Assembly (NCBI RefSeq): GCF_964340395.1
Contig: NC_135551.1
Coordinates: 15,971,003 to 16,035,002, forward strand
DNA length: 64,000 nt
Origin: Glandiceps talaboti
Lineage: Eukaryota; Hemichordata; Enteropneusta; Spengelidae
Direction of reading: 5' to 3'
Numbering within the stretch: the first letter of the stretch is position 1; every line of letters starts with the position of its first letter. Both the position numbers and the translations under genes were made by a program. Below, in pieces: positions 34,106 through 46,609 of this stretch. Under the pieces are notes generated by a model that worked only from the letters and a program-made list of their open reading frames with translations, had not been told where the DNA came from and did no database searches.

Positions 34106-34779
34106 GGGTTCATAACATAGTTGCATTATGTGGACTGACAATGTGTAAGGTTCATTTACTGAATTACTAACAGAGAGAAACAGTGACAACTTTGTTGTAC
34201 TAGTGAAAGATTTATTTTCATAGCATTGTATCAATGTGCAAAGTTTACCAACATTTCCAGGGAACATATGACATTACAATGACAGCAGGGAATACTGACA
34301 CATTGTGTCGTCAAGAATAATGGGATATTTACATAAATGTCTATTCTCAACACCATGACAGTGAAGATTGTTCTGTAATGACACCCTATACATTTCTCTG
34401 AAGAATGAGATTCAAAGTGTATGACTACATTATGTCAATTAAATACTGTATACTATGTATTCCTTCAAGCCTTATTTCAAACAATGTTAACACCATACAT
34501 AGTCTTTTATAAAATGTTTTCAAACAATGAATATGCTCATCACAAATCAAAATGGTACGCATTTCCTGAGTTAGTATATGTATATTAATATTGAAATTTA
34601 CAATACAAAGTGAATGACGGCTAATTTCAAGTTACTGTGTTTGAGTCATTGTTATTCCTTCATATATTGCACTGCACTGATTGATTTATCCTGAGATATT
34701 AGGTGACAAAAAATTGTGTTTTACAGAAAACATGGCCTCAGAAAATAGGGTAGGTAGGCCAGGAATTTATTTATTTTGT

Positions 34780-36591
34780 TTTATCTTGTTGATTTTAATC
34801 TGGCATGCACCAACTGATTTCAACCAAACCTGGTATAAAGGTAATATACTATGTGATACATATGTATGTCACTCTGCTTTACAACCGAATCAAATATGGC
34901 CAAATGGCGACCATATTTGTTGTTATATTTCACAATATGCATCATACCTTTGGAGTATAATATGTAGTGACTCCATTTAAATACCTACACCCATATTACC
35001 AAATATGAGCTTTCTTTTAATACCTGAACTCTGACCTTGAAATTCTTCTTCAAGGTCAAATAGCCAAATTTGGGTTATCTTCATAGCTTTTTGAATCAAA
35101 CATTTCAAGTGAGGATATTTTAAATCATGTAATAGTTTTTACTATGTGAGGTATAGGCATGTCACTTATTTTCGCAAACTTGACCTGAATAGCAAAATGT
35201 CGGCCATGTCTGTGATAAACAACCACATTTTGCCTGTTATCTCCAAAAGTGTGATACATATGAACATCATTCAAGTGTCTACCCTCACATTATCAATGAG
35301 CTTTCTTAGGAGATATTGGCCTTTGACGTCGACAAACATTTTTAAGGTGAAAAAAACAAAATATTTCTTTCTATGTTAACTCAAGAAGTTGAATCCTCTT
35401 AAATGGCTACACCCAGGAGGTCAGCTTTCTTTTTATATCTTTACCTTTACTTTACTATTCAAATTTACACAACAACTTTGCCTAAAAAACACACACAACA
35501 GAACTGTCTTCATTTCAGAAGGCTTGTTATATTTTGCCTTACTAGTTTCACAAATGTTTGAATACAAGTTAATGATTCTTTTGTTTCTTGTGTCCCTAGG
35601 TTTACCTTGAATTCTCGTTCAATAGTGAGGTTAAACCTTCTATACCATCTCTTGTAAAGGCCTGATGTTATCTTTGTGATATACATCATCATATGGTTAC
35701 ATCATCATATGGTTGTTGCTATGGGCATGGTCTTGTTGCTAGGTATGATTGCATACATTTATGGATATTTATTCATTTTTCTATTAATCAGTTATCTTTG
35801 CAATATATGTGATCATTTGACTGTTGCTATGGGCGTAGGCCTGTTGCTAGGCACATTTACATACATTTCTGGGATGCTTATTTAGTTGTCTGTTAAATCC
35901 CTGTTATATTTGTGAAAAATACAATTGTTTGGCTATTTCTATGCATGTAGTCATGGTTGTTAGGGATATTTGCATACAATTTTGAATGTTTAGTCACTTA
36001 CTTACCAGATGATGTTGTTATTTTAGCAAAATAATGGCATTTTGCTGTTGCTAAGGGCGTGGTCATGGTTGCTAGAGCCAATTGTGTCACAATGTTTTGA
36101 ACAAAATCTGCATAATATCACTTCTAGAAACATCTCACCAATATTCAGTCACATTGACCCAGTATTTTTTGAGATATATGTTTTTGACCAAAAATCACAT
36201 TTTACACATATCTTCATCGATACACCCCCAGATGCATCCCCTTTAAATTTCAGCCTAATCTGCTCAGTAGTTTTGGAATTAAAGATGTTTGACCAAAACG
36301 ACAAAGTTCTAGCTCTAATTTGCATATTACTGATGTAATCGATATGTCATGAAGAAATCTTTATTTACACACCCCTAAGAATGTTTCAATCATATTTCAG
36401 ACCAATCTGCCCAGTAGTTTTTTAGTTTAAGTTTTTGGACCAAATATGACATTTCTTGACCCAAATCATGTAACTGTGAGGCGATCATTTTGCTTTGAAC
36501 AGTTTCCCAACTAGACCTCAAAAGTAATGCCTCAACCAAATACCAAGGCAATCAGACTGGTGGTTTTTGAGTTTAATACATTTACACACAT

Positions 36592-36626
<35 letters not shown>

Positions 36627-36660
36627 GACAAACACCATGCCTATAGCACTACATAACCTT
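34780..36660. repeat. Composite interspersed repeat with (ACAGAC) tail, copy 2
   Basis: The 3' half (36110-36660) matches the copies at 12370-12720 and 50070-50650: CATCTCACCAA, TTTTTGAGATATA, TTTTTGACCAAAA, TTTCAGnCnAATCTGCnCAGTAGTTTT, then CACACA and CAGACAGA. The 5' part has direct repeats of about 115 bp (GTTGCTATGGGCnTnG...TTGCTAGG...TTTGCATACATTT) near 35701, 35818, 35930 and 36046. ORFs here are not conserved between repeats. Confidence 0.7.
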
Positions 36661-36694
36661 ATCAGTTCAGTTATACTATGCTCATGAAGTTAAA

Positions 36695-37640
36695 TCATGA
36701 CACGCCTGCTACTAAGGTTGAAAATTTTGCATCCAATTCAAGTTCACTAAGAGCATGCAACAGGTGCTTCACATCGAAGTTATTTGCATTGTGACCGACC
36801 AGTACGCAGGGACCATCGAATTGTGTTACCCAATTTATAAACTGTGTCATATCCACTTTTGGAGACAATGCCTGAACTTCCTTGCCATTATGAAGAAATG
36901 CTTGTTGACCATTCTTCTTTACCACAGCTAGACCAGTTACTTCTGATGCCTGTCTACCAATTAATACACACATGGTCTGGTGAAATATAAGTGAACCTGT
37001 CTTTCACCAGTAAATACATTTGCTGAGAGTTGGAGTATCTGTGCTTCATCTCCTGTAAAAGGACAATACATGAAATATACAAAGGTTATAAAAGAAGGAA
37101 AATAATGTATTTGATAATATCTATTCCTTAGCAACACGTTTGAAACATGATATAAAGTATAAGTTGAAGAATTAGTCTACAGTATGATGACTTCGATCAG
37201 TCAAAGTATCATTGTGTATTAACATTCCACTACCATTACGTAGAACAATATTTTGGATTACAACATTCTAATGACCTTTGCATGATACTCTCATAGACAA
37301 TGAATGTAGCATACCTAAACCAGATGTCTCAATGTCAACAAAATGACATGTTTAGCTTCTTCTGTTGAAATTGGTTGAAGTCTTGGAGCTGTGATTGGTG
37401 GATCGGAGGAATTTCAATTGTATCATGATTGTTTGATATGGTTAAGTCAATTGCAGATCTGTATGTATCACCTCTCTAACTTGCTGACTTGCACTTGCAC
37501 TGTAACGCTTTTCCTTTGTGGCTCTCCTCTTCCTTTTAAATTCTCTGGTGCTTTGTAGTTCTTGTTGTCCTTTCTGTAAATTGTCAAGTGTGATGGCATA
37601 TAAGTTCCAGGAGAGAGACCTGTACTTCAATTGATCTAGA
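36695..37640 (-). pseudogene. Broken DEDDh-type 3'-5' exonuclease gene
   Basis: Three minus-strand blocks fit one gene. An N-terminal basic block (about 37630-37442) reads KYRSLSWNLYAIT...REFKRKRRATKEKR. Next comes the ExoI motif FVDIETSGL with a GT donor (near 37314), then an exon from 37059 with GDEAQILQLSANVF, ASEVTGLAV and the ExoII motif VLVGHNANNFDV. DIET and the ExoII Asp are preserved. A one-base shift in a T run breaks the frame just before the ExoI motif, and a second shift or stop lies near 36977. The ExoIII (HxxxxD) motif is missing. These are signs of a dead copy, though a homopolymer error could explain the first lesion. Confidence 0.6.
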
Positions 37641-37769
37641 TATCAGAAGGAAAATGTACAAACAGAACATGTTATTGACATTTTTACCTGTGTAACTTTG
37701 TTGTTCCCTGTTATGTAGAATAATCCATGTTTAAACGTTAAATCTAAATATTGTACTGTCAGTGGAGTG

Positions 37770-38298
37770 CAAAGTTTGCTTGAGTCCATTATGGACTGGG
37801 AGGGCGTACATTATTGTTATTATTTTATAGTTTTATAGTGAATTTGTAGACCGAGAAACGTAAAACAATGTATAATATACACAGCGCTGAACATCGTCTG
37901 CCATGTTCGGCCCGGAAGCTGAATACTAATCATAGCGACACACGTACGTACACGTACGTGTACACACACATATACACTTCAAAGAACTGCTGTAAACACA
38001 AATTTGTTTCATGAATGCATTGTATTTTTAAACAGTAGAAATGAAAATCATAAGTAACAACATACATTTTGCCCTGTTCTTAAATACCCACACCTTTATT
38101 GCCTTTACAGACATAAGCTTGTATTGTTATGCTCGTTCCGGGGCCGTGATGCCCAATAACGGAGTACATTATCAGTAATAATGTACAGCGATGACGTCAC
38201 AAAATTCACTGGAATTAGTAATGCTATACTTAGGGATAATATAATTAAACAATAATGTACGCCCTCCCAGCCCATAATGGACGAAAGCAAACTTTGAA
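37770..38298. mobile_element. MITE with about 55-bp inverted termini, copy 1
   Basis: The left end (CAAAGTTTGCTTGAGTCCATTATGG, ACTGGGAGGGCGTACATTATTG) is mirrored at the right (CAATAATGTACGCCCTCCCAGCCCATAATGGACGAAAGCAAACTTTG). The interior has no coding capacity. Confidence 0.75.
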
Positions 38299-38337
38299 CG
38301 ACATAATGGGCGAGGCGACGGCCGAGCCCATTATGGA

Positions 38338-38800
38338 GTGCAAAGTTTGCTTGAGTCCATTATGGACTGGGAGGGCATACATTATTGTTATTATTTTATA
38401 GTTTTGCCAATTCCAGTGAATTTGTAGACCGAGAAACGCAAAACAACGTATAATATACACAGCGCTGAACATCGTCTGCCATGTTTGGCCCGGAAGCTGA
38501 ATACTAATCATAGCGACACACGTACGTACACGTACACACACATATACACTTCAATGAACTGCTGTGAACACAAATTTGTTTCATGAATGCTTTGTATTTT
38601 TAAACAGTGGAAATGACAATCATAAGTAACAACATACATTTCGAAAAAATATCTAGTCGTATGAAGAAACAGAACAAGTAAGCTTGTATTGTTATGCTCG
38701 TTCCGGGGCCGCGATGCCCAATAACGGAGTACATTATCAGTAAAAATGTACAGCGATGACGTCACAAAATTCACTGGAATTGGTAATGCTATAATATAAT
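38338..38800. mobile_element. Same MITE, copy 2, right end lost
   Basis: It runs parallel to copy 1 at about 90% identity (GACTGGGAGGGC, GACCGAGAAACG, GTCTGCCATGTT, GCTCGTTCCGGGGCC, CAGCGATGACGTCAC). It stops at GGTAATGCTATA, where the AT-rich satellite begins. The two copies are nearly back to back, suggesting a tandem duplication. Confidence 0.75.
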
Positions 38801-38870
38801 ATCTAATAACTACTGTATTATCAATACTATACTATCTATTAACAACATGTACTATCTACTTCCTATACTA
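38795..38870. repeat. AT-rich satellite (ACTGTATTATCAATACTATACTATC type)
   Basis: Short units of ATAACTACTGTATTATCAAT and ACTATACTATCTATTAAC. The same satellite is at 48478-48720. It contains an uninterrupted version of the site into which the element at 39740 inserted. Confidence 0.8.
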
Positions 38871-39164
38871 TATAATAACAAGTCATTGAGAATGACATAG
38901 TCCCCACTATGATTGGGTTTTAAGGAACTGGCAGTTTATGTTGTCATTTTCTTGATATCACTTCACGCAATAACACTTGTAAATGTGAACCTAAATCATA
39001 CAGTTAGATATGTTGTGTCTGCTCGTTGGACATCTAACATGCCTACTCATGTTGTGTCTCCTCGTTGAACATGGGACATGCCTACTCTTCAAGATGAAGT
39101 GATGGAATAAACCATTCAACAATAAAGGATGGGTCGGGTACGGGGGGGGGGGGGGGGGGGGGGG

Positions 39165-39715
39165 AGACCTATTCAAGCATATCTGAGTTATGGCTTTGGA
39201 CATGAAATCTGCGGCAACAAAATCGATGCCAGGCAGCCATATCGGATTGTATCACGATGAAAATGGATATGCACATGTATGTCAAAGAACACTGTGCTAA
39301 TACCAACTTTGAATGAGATCTGTTCAAGCATGTCTGAGTTATGGCTTTGGACATGGAAAATTCGCAAACAAAATGGCTGCCAGGCAGCCATATTGGATCT
39401 TATCACGACAAAAATGGATATGTACATGTATGTCATAGAACCCTGTCCTAATACCAACTTTGAATGAGATCTGTTAAAGCATGTCTGAATTATGGCTTCA
39501 GACAGGGAAAATTTGCAAACAAAATGAATGCTAGGCGGCCATATTGTATCATATCATGGAACAAATTGACGTGCATTTGTATGCCATTGTATGTTGCCCC
39601 TGTACCAAGTTTGAAAAAAATCAGTCCAGGCATCTCCAAGAAACGTCTCTGGACGCCCGCAGGGACAGACGGATCCCAATCCATAAGTCCCTGTCCCGGA
39701 CTACATCCGGCGGGG
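39165..39715. repeat. Three tandem units of about 145 bp
   Basis: Units begin TGTTCAAGCATGTCTGAGTTATGG and contain GGCAGCCATAT, TATCACGA, TGTATGTCA and CTAATACCAACTTTGAATGAGATC. The third unit ends in CAAGTTTGAAAAAAATCAGT, then GACGCCCGCAGGGACAGACGG. This is non-coding repeat. A G run of about 21 precedes it (39141). Confidence 0.85.
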
Positions 39716-39730
39716 ACTAACTACTGTATT

Positions 39731-39739
39731 ATCAATACT
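39731..39739. repeat. Left 9-bp target-site duplication
   Basis: ATCAATACT directly before the left terminal inverted repeat. The identical nine bases follow the right terminus at 47410-47418. Confidence 0.85.
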
Positions 39740-39874
39740 CAATCTGATTAAAATCCGATGTGGTGAAAGCAGCTAGATGTCCTTATTTACCTCTATTCAT
39801 CGTGTTGTGACATTTGTTTTGTTCAGAGTGATCGCCGCCTTCCCACATCTGAACCGGTGTAATCTACAATCCCG
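39740..39874 (+). repeat. Left terminal inverted repeat
   Basis: It pairs with 47275-47409 in inverted orientation. Matching landmarks are GTCCTTATTTACCTCTATTC, TGTTGTGAC, GTGATCGCCGCCTTCCCACA and GTGTAATCTACAATCCC. There are roughly eight mismatches. Confidence 0.9.
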
Positions 39875-40022
39875 TTTGAATCTCGCACTTTTGAATAGCC
39901 AATCAGGACGAGCGTTACGTTGGCCGCTTCAAACACTGGAGAAATTGAAAAAACAAGCAAACAAACTACCCAATGTCAACATACTCAACACATGTTCACA
40001 CGGTGCGCGTGAAAGGTTTGCG

Positions 40023-40029
40023 TATAAAG
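40023..40029 (+). promoter_or_regulatory. Candidate TATA box inside the left terminus
   Basis: TATAAAG lies about 150 bases inside the left terminal repeat, in a CG-containing stretch, with a possible donor (AAAG|GTAATC) about 75 bases on. It could have driven a second transposon gene that is no longer visible. Confidence 0.25.
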
Positions 40030-40578
40030 ACTATAGCTAGCACTGTAGCAGTCGCGAGTCGACAACACTACCCACAGATTGTGTAAATAAAAGCTGATAA
40101 AGGTAATCCTGTTTTTAAATTACCGTAAGTAGCTAAAGATAACATACAATGTGCTAAATTAGTTGGACATATAAACCATTTCCATGATTAGTTCAATTTA
40201 TTGCGAGTTAGATTTGAAGCGTTTGTTAGGCAGTAGTTTTAATCTTTTTGTAGGTTGCTTACAAATCGTTCGGCCTACATGTACATGACTACAATCACGA
40301 TGTTGTTTGATTGTTTTTGATTATAACAGTCTGCTCTACCACTCTCAACTGTGATAAAAATAGCCTCAGACGTTCACAGTATTACACATTACAGAAAGTA
40401 TGTGCCAGTGAATATTTTAGACACCATGCAGCTTTGTCGTTAAACAAGTACATTACGTCATCTGTCCATTTCGTGTTCATAACAACTAAGTTGTGTTAAC
40501 CCAAACAATTGTGCTACGAAAATAATATTAAATTATAAGTAATTCTATTTCATGTTATAATAAACAGGTTGTAATGAC

Positions 40579-40715
40579 AAGTGAGTGAGTGAGTGAGTGA
40601 GTGGGTGGATGGGTGAGTGAGTCAGTGAGTCAGTCACTCTGTCTGTCTGTGAGTGAGTGAGTGAGTGAGTGAGTGAGTCAGTCAGTCAGTCAGACTGTAA
40701 GTCAGTCAGCCAGCC
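40579..40715. repeat. (GAGT)n/(CAGT)n/(CAGC)n compound microsatellite
   Basis: GAGT units shift into CAGT and then CAGC units. Confidence 0.9.
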
Positions 40716-41019
40716 AGCCAGCCAGTTGATTTTCTAGTGAAATTAGCGACAATTTCCTGTACAGTACAGTTATTCATTTCATGTGAATATGAAAGCAAAG
40801 TAGGCAGACTGGATCAAAGATAATTAAAACAGTCAATGGGTAATGAAAATGTTTATAGGTATTCACAAATAATTAAACCCAATCTTGATGAAAATTATTA
40901 TTTGTTGTGTGTGTATATCATTTTCTCTTGATGCAGACATGACACTTGTTTATTTACCTCAGAAAAGGGCATATACATAGGTACAAAAAATGTAGGTCTC
41001 TCCCTCCCCCTCTCTATTC

Positions 41020-41047
41020 CCCCTCCCCCCCCCCCTCTCTCTCTCCC

Positions 41048-41117
<70 letters not shown>
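41020..41117. repeat. (CT)n microsatellite
   Basis: A CCCT-rich start becomes a pure CT run. Confidence 0.95.
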
Positions 41118-41121
<4 letters not shown>

Positions 41122-41210
41122 AAATAACATGGATAGCTTTTTCAACAGTTGGATTCAATCCAATCCATTTCAGTTCTTTATTATGTTCAACATCAATAAA
41201 TACAACAATG

Positions 41211-41587
41211 TTCAACCAACTGTATCTCTTAGCTTGTCTCAAGCTGTGCTAAAAGTACCTACTAGCAGCAAGTTTCTCTATTGATCAGTGTTAATCTCTC
41301 ACTCACTGATGTTTAATTGAAAAAAAATGTTAAGTCCAAGGCTGGAACAACTCCAACATTTAATCTTAAATTAGCAACTACACAATGCAACACTGGAACT
41401 TTCTTTATTATACCAGATTAACTATCTACCAGTGTCGCTATCCTCTACTCAAAACTCCACCAGTGAAATGTACACTAATTCAACATCAGGGAGTGAAAGA
41501 TTACACTGTGATCAACAGAGAAATTTGCTGCTATTATAGGTAGTTGTAGCACAGCTTGAGGCTAAGAGATACAGTTGGTCAAACATT
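41211..41587. repeat. Inverted repeat nested in the transposon
   Basis: The arms (about 41211-41310 and 41488-41587) are roughly 90% identical when inverted: CCAACTGTATCTCTTAGC, CTCAAGCTGTGCTA, TAGCAGCAA, TTTCTCT and TTGATCA. The spacer of about 175 bases has no ORF. It lies downstream of the RecQ-like gene. Confidence 0.75.
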
Positions 41588-43999
41588 ATTGTACATGCAC
41601 AATTACAAAAGGGACACGATGGAAAATGAACACAAGAAAAGTTTATGGAAAAGATACATTGTTGTATGGATTTCAATTTTCTTGCCAAAAAGTCAATAAA
41701 ATATACAAAGTGATTATGTAGAAATTAAAAAATTAGTCAGAGCTACTACACTCTGACAGATCTTCAACAACTGTGTCTGATTCAATGCTACAAGTGTCAC
41801 TTGACATGTCCTCCTCCTCACTATCAGTTTCTGCACAAAAATGAATGAGATGATTCTCTATATAATTGGAACTGGACAAACACTGACCGCATGTTCATTT
41901 TTTTCACATATATCACAACAATCATGGTGTGCTTTCTTACTTTTCATTTTGGTTAGATCAGTCTCGGAAGCAAAGTTCTCTAATAAAATTCTTCTACATA
42001 ATGTATCATTTAAAATATATTTCTTAAGGTGTGGACAAATGTCTTGTAGCATTCTCCCATTATACAATAAAATTGCATGTGACGGATTGTTGTCTCTCCC
42101 CATTCTACCTGACTCCTGGATATAGCTCTCCAAATCAAATGAGGGACCATAGTGTATGCCATGATGTGTATCTTTTATGTCAATGCCCACACCAAGAGCT
42201 GTTGTACAAAAAATTACATGTAATGTTGATGTAGCAGATTCCTTCCGTATTTCCAGCAAATGTGACTCTTGGACCATTGAGTCAGTCTCATTGTGGTACA
42301 TGCCAACCTAGTTGACAGAATCAGGGTATTCTTCTTTAAAATAATGAAATAACTTGGCAGTTGCATCAATTGAGGAACAGTAAACAATTGTCCGAGGGAA
42401 GGCTTCTCTTTCATCTCGCAATTTATCTACCATCCAAAACAGGGTTGTGGGTATATCACACAGGATTTTCATTACTGAGTACCTAATGTTCTCCTTATTT
42501 GGACAAACATTTATTACTGTGCAGTCAAGAATTATAAGACTTTTCTTTATCTGTGACTGAAGGCTTTTAGATGCAGTAGCAGTTAATGCCAGGACTTGTA
42601 CATCAAAAAATGATCTTAGTTCACCAACATGTGAAAAATATTCATGAAACGCCCCGTCCTGTGCTCTGCGTTTACTTTTACCACTAAGGTTTGTTTTTTC
42701 ACCCCTGAGAAGAAAAAAAACATACTACATATTATTGACCTGACCAAAGCATTTTTCCATCAATAATTCTAACACTGAAATCCAGCCAACCTTCTTACTC
42801 AACACCTATATTGCACTGTATAACATAAATTTTGCATTGAATGTTTTACAGTGTGAATATCCTACAAGCAAATTGACATATTACAATTCATAACGCAGTG
42901 CTTCAATAAGAAGTACAATACTGGAAGACAAAAAATTAAGTAACATTATCACCCAAACATATGCAAGACTGCACTGTCACAAAAATACATAAACATTAAA
43001 GATTGGACAAATAGATTATAAAGTGAACTTCATTATGCAGTTTGGTAATTTTGATTGTAACATTATCGATGTTCCTATTGTCATTCTCTTCATCAACTGT
43101 GAGTTTGGTTATGCTGTGGTATTGCATTTTTTAAGTGTCCTTCATACAGAAATAACTATAATAATTACTCACCACTTTGGTATAGTATACACTTCATCTA
43201 TTGCCAACAACACTATCTTGTCGCTATGCCTCTGTAGGGACTCAATTTTATGATGTTTCTTTAAATAGTCCTCTGGTGATCCATACAAGTATGTTGGTAA
43301 ATCGCTCCCATCGACATAGTCACTTACAAATCCTACAGACTAACCCAATGAAGTCAAAGTTGCTACCTATAAAAAACATAATACCACAAAAGTAAATAAA
43401 AATCCATCTCAGTTCCTTGTACATTGAATTTTGGTTCAAGAGTATAATTTACAAATACAAAGATACACTTGTAGCTCTAATTGAATATTTTACCGTATGG
43501 ATGGCAAAGTTGGTGACCATGTAAGTTGGCAAAACAATTCTTTTTCTTGCAGCAAAGAAAGCAAAGTTCAAAATGAAAACAATATGTTAAAGCATCATCA
43601 GAACACATTACAAGAAGGAAAGCATAGATAATAAGATTTAGAAAAAGATTTACCTGATCCTTCATTAGAGAGACAAGCAGAGAAACAATTATTACACTTC
43701 CACATTTTGGCAACATATGGGGATACATATGGTAAATCAATGACTTGCCAAAACCAGTTGGAAGTATAGCAAAGACATCATGGCCAGAGAGTAGGGAAAC
43801 TCGTCCATCTTTTTGGGGAAGGTTTTAGGTCATCTTCTTCTACTCCAAATTGTTCACAAACCTGTCGAAAGTAGAAAATACTACTAATTTAGTTCTTCAT
43901 AACTCCATGCATAAAGCCTTTGAAATTAATAAAATTTAAATTAACGTCAACTTCAAGGCTAGTGGTGGAAACATATCATTTCAACACGTCTTCTCACAT

Positions 44000-46600
44000 T
44001 TCCAAAGCTTATTCAACTTTAAAGTTCAAGCAAGGCAATTCAGTAAGTTTGCAAACACGCTCGCGCTCGACATGAGGTAAAACGAAAAAACTAGTAAACT
44101 TGCTACAGCATATGACATCGTACCATTAGAGTTCAATAACAAGCGACCGATCGGTCAGAATTGCTCTGCTGGTTTTTTTTTATTTTATTTTTTATTTTGG
44201 TGACATGTAGAAGTGGTTCAGTTCTTCAGCTCTTCACTATGCAGTTTTGTTTTAGCGATGCAATAAAGTGGTTAGTGGTTTCATATGATGTCTCACTATA
44301 AACACATTTTACACAGAAGTTGGTAATGTATTGTACTTTTATACCATAGTCACCATTTTATAACAAAAATCTACTGTTATGAAAAATTGCACAAAATTGC
44401 ACACAAGAAAAAGAAAAAAAAAGAGGATTTTGAGGTTGGCTATAAATAATTCCAGTGTTTTACAGCTTTAACCCTGGAAAATTTTAATGATGAATGAAAT
44501 AAACTAGGGATCTAAAATAATTTTGAGGCAATTTGAATTTCAATTTTCTAACAAATTTACCAAGTCAACAACATTCAACTTGTACTAGTTGTAGTAGATA
44601 TGTATAGGGAAGAAATGTATTAATCGCCATCTCTTAGTTTCCGTACGGCAACAATCCCAAGTACCCGAAAGAGAGTCATTCTCAGCCAATTCAGGGTTCG
44701 ACACAAGAGTAAAAAAGTCACTATCCCACAGGACTAGGAAAATTGATAACGTAGTAGTCCTGCAAAAAATGTGGTGGTCCTATCTTTAAGTGCTTTCGCT
44801 TGTTCGCTTAGGCTCTTCATCTCTCTTAGTTTTTGCTCTACTTCTAATTCACTTTTCCAAACCCCATATTTATTTCAAACCCTGTGTTGTAATTGAACTG
44901 TCTATTTCTTTGTAGTTGTTTGTGCATCATCAACTCCTTACTGTAATTTTATTCTATTTTTTATGTTTTGGAGCTTCTTCTCTTTTTTGTTGCTTTCTGT
45001 GAGTAGTTTGTCTTAATTGGGGGGGGGGGGGAGTAATAAGATATTATGTGGTCTTATTTCTAGCTTAAATACTACATAACATTTCTGGTACACATTGATC
45101 TAACTATTGCATTTTTAAAAGACAAAAAATTACCTTACATAGAGCAAGTCTTTATAGTGTTGTCCTTAGTGCATATTAGAATGTATTTACAACATAAAAA
45201 TAAAGATGAATTTGAAGGTTATCAGCAGTTACAGCAAAATTTTGTTACTAATTACATGTACAACTACAAGTCACTTCGTCTATTTTCGTGTCTATGTACT
45301 TTCGGGTTGACATAAACGTTAAACGTGATACAGTCGGCCCTATAATTACTAAGAAATGACAAAAAACGTTCGCAAAATAAAGTTCAGGATTTTAATTTTT
45401 CAAACTGAATATCAATATCCACTACACATTCAATAACTGGTTTCGTGTATTTAGAAATGTGCCCCAAAACATGAACACGGAACACGGAATCGTGTCAGTG
45501 TTACTAGCCAAGTTAGCAGTTTCATTGTAGGCTGTAAGTTGTACCGGTAAAAAAATAAACGATCATCACATCATGTAGGAAGTACAAAAACATAGAACAC
45601 GTTGTTTTCTTGCTGAATAAACTCACTGAAATAACAATGCAATACGGTCAAATTGCGTCTTCGATTTTGACAGCCACCATAAGATTGAGCTTCACTTAGT
45701 TCCGCTGAACGTGGCCGGGCCCGGGCGAACGTTGACATGCAATTTGTACAGCGTTTTTACAAAGGGAGCTCATCAATAACCTACCGAATAATTAACTCAG
45801 AAACGTAGTTTAAATACTAAATGATCTAAAAATTACTGTTTAGAAAGACTACGCATCCGTACATAAATACGAAATCGTGCGACAAAGATTTCAACTTTAC
45901 TAATTTACTTGTTACAGTGTGGAGGCCAGCCTTACCCTTATTATACACATATCATCGTACAACTAATTTTATTGGCTATAATATTAGCTACATTTGAAAG
46001 GCCTCACTTGATTGGCTCACCCTTCGCTATTCCCGTTTTCAAGAGACACCCCACCAGAATAAAGTGCCACGTAGTACAGCAATGGCGCGAGATCGCCTGT
46101 TGGGCGACTTTCCCACCGGGTGTGCTTTTCGAAAACTACACAACACATGATAAACTTTTATGACACGGAATCATAGAAAATCTACCCCGTTTCCAAACTA
46201 ATCGTAATTTTATCGCGAATAGACAACCGGAGTTGGTCAAAATAGCAAATTAAAAATCAAATTAATTTTACTATGACCGTGAATTCATATAACCGGTGGT
46301 TTGAATTCTGAGCTCCCTAATATACCTATCGAAAAGACACTATCCCGTCGGACTACCTGCAATGGGCATTTTAGTAACCTCTCACTTGATCGTGAGGTGC
46401 ATATACTGGAATGAACCATTCTGTAAGAGGGGTAGAGAATTTGGATTGAAGTTTACAACCCTTTTTCGAACAAATATTTGTCATTTGGGCGCACAATGCG
46501 TAGAAATAAGACTATAGCATATATTACATTGCTTGTTTGACATCAATAGTGTCTTTTGAAAAGTTGCACTTTACCTAAAGTCTCGTGGACTGATTTCCAA
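44000..46600. other. Large first intron of the RecQ-like gene, nothing coding seen
   Basis: Mostly AT-rich non-coding DNA with a G11-12 run near 45020 and a more CG-containing patch near 45650-46150. A plus-strand ORF at 45909-46163 has no recognisable motif. Confidence 0.4.
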
Positions 46601-46609
46601 TATGGCGTC

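Noticed and set aside
33819-34267. Long ORFs on both strands (poly Tyr-Val-Cys-Met, poly Ile-His-Thr-Tyr)
   Set aside because: They are translations of (TATG)n in several frames and have no independent coding signal. The same holds for ORFs over 2726-2815 and 16743-16803.
39000-39715. Possible CRISPR-like array
   Set aside because: The three units of about 145 bp are repeated throughout their length with no repeat/spacer alternation, and the genome is animal. They are ordinary tandem repeats.
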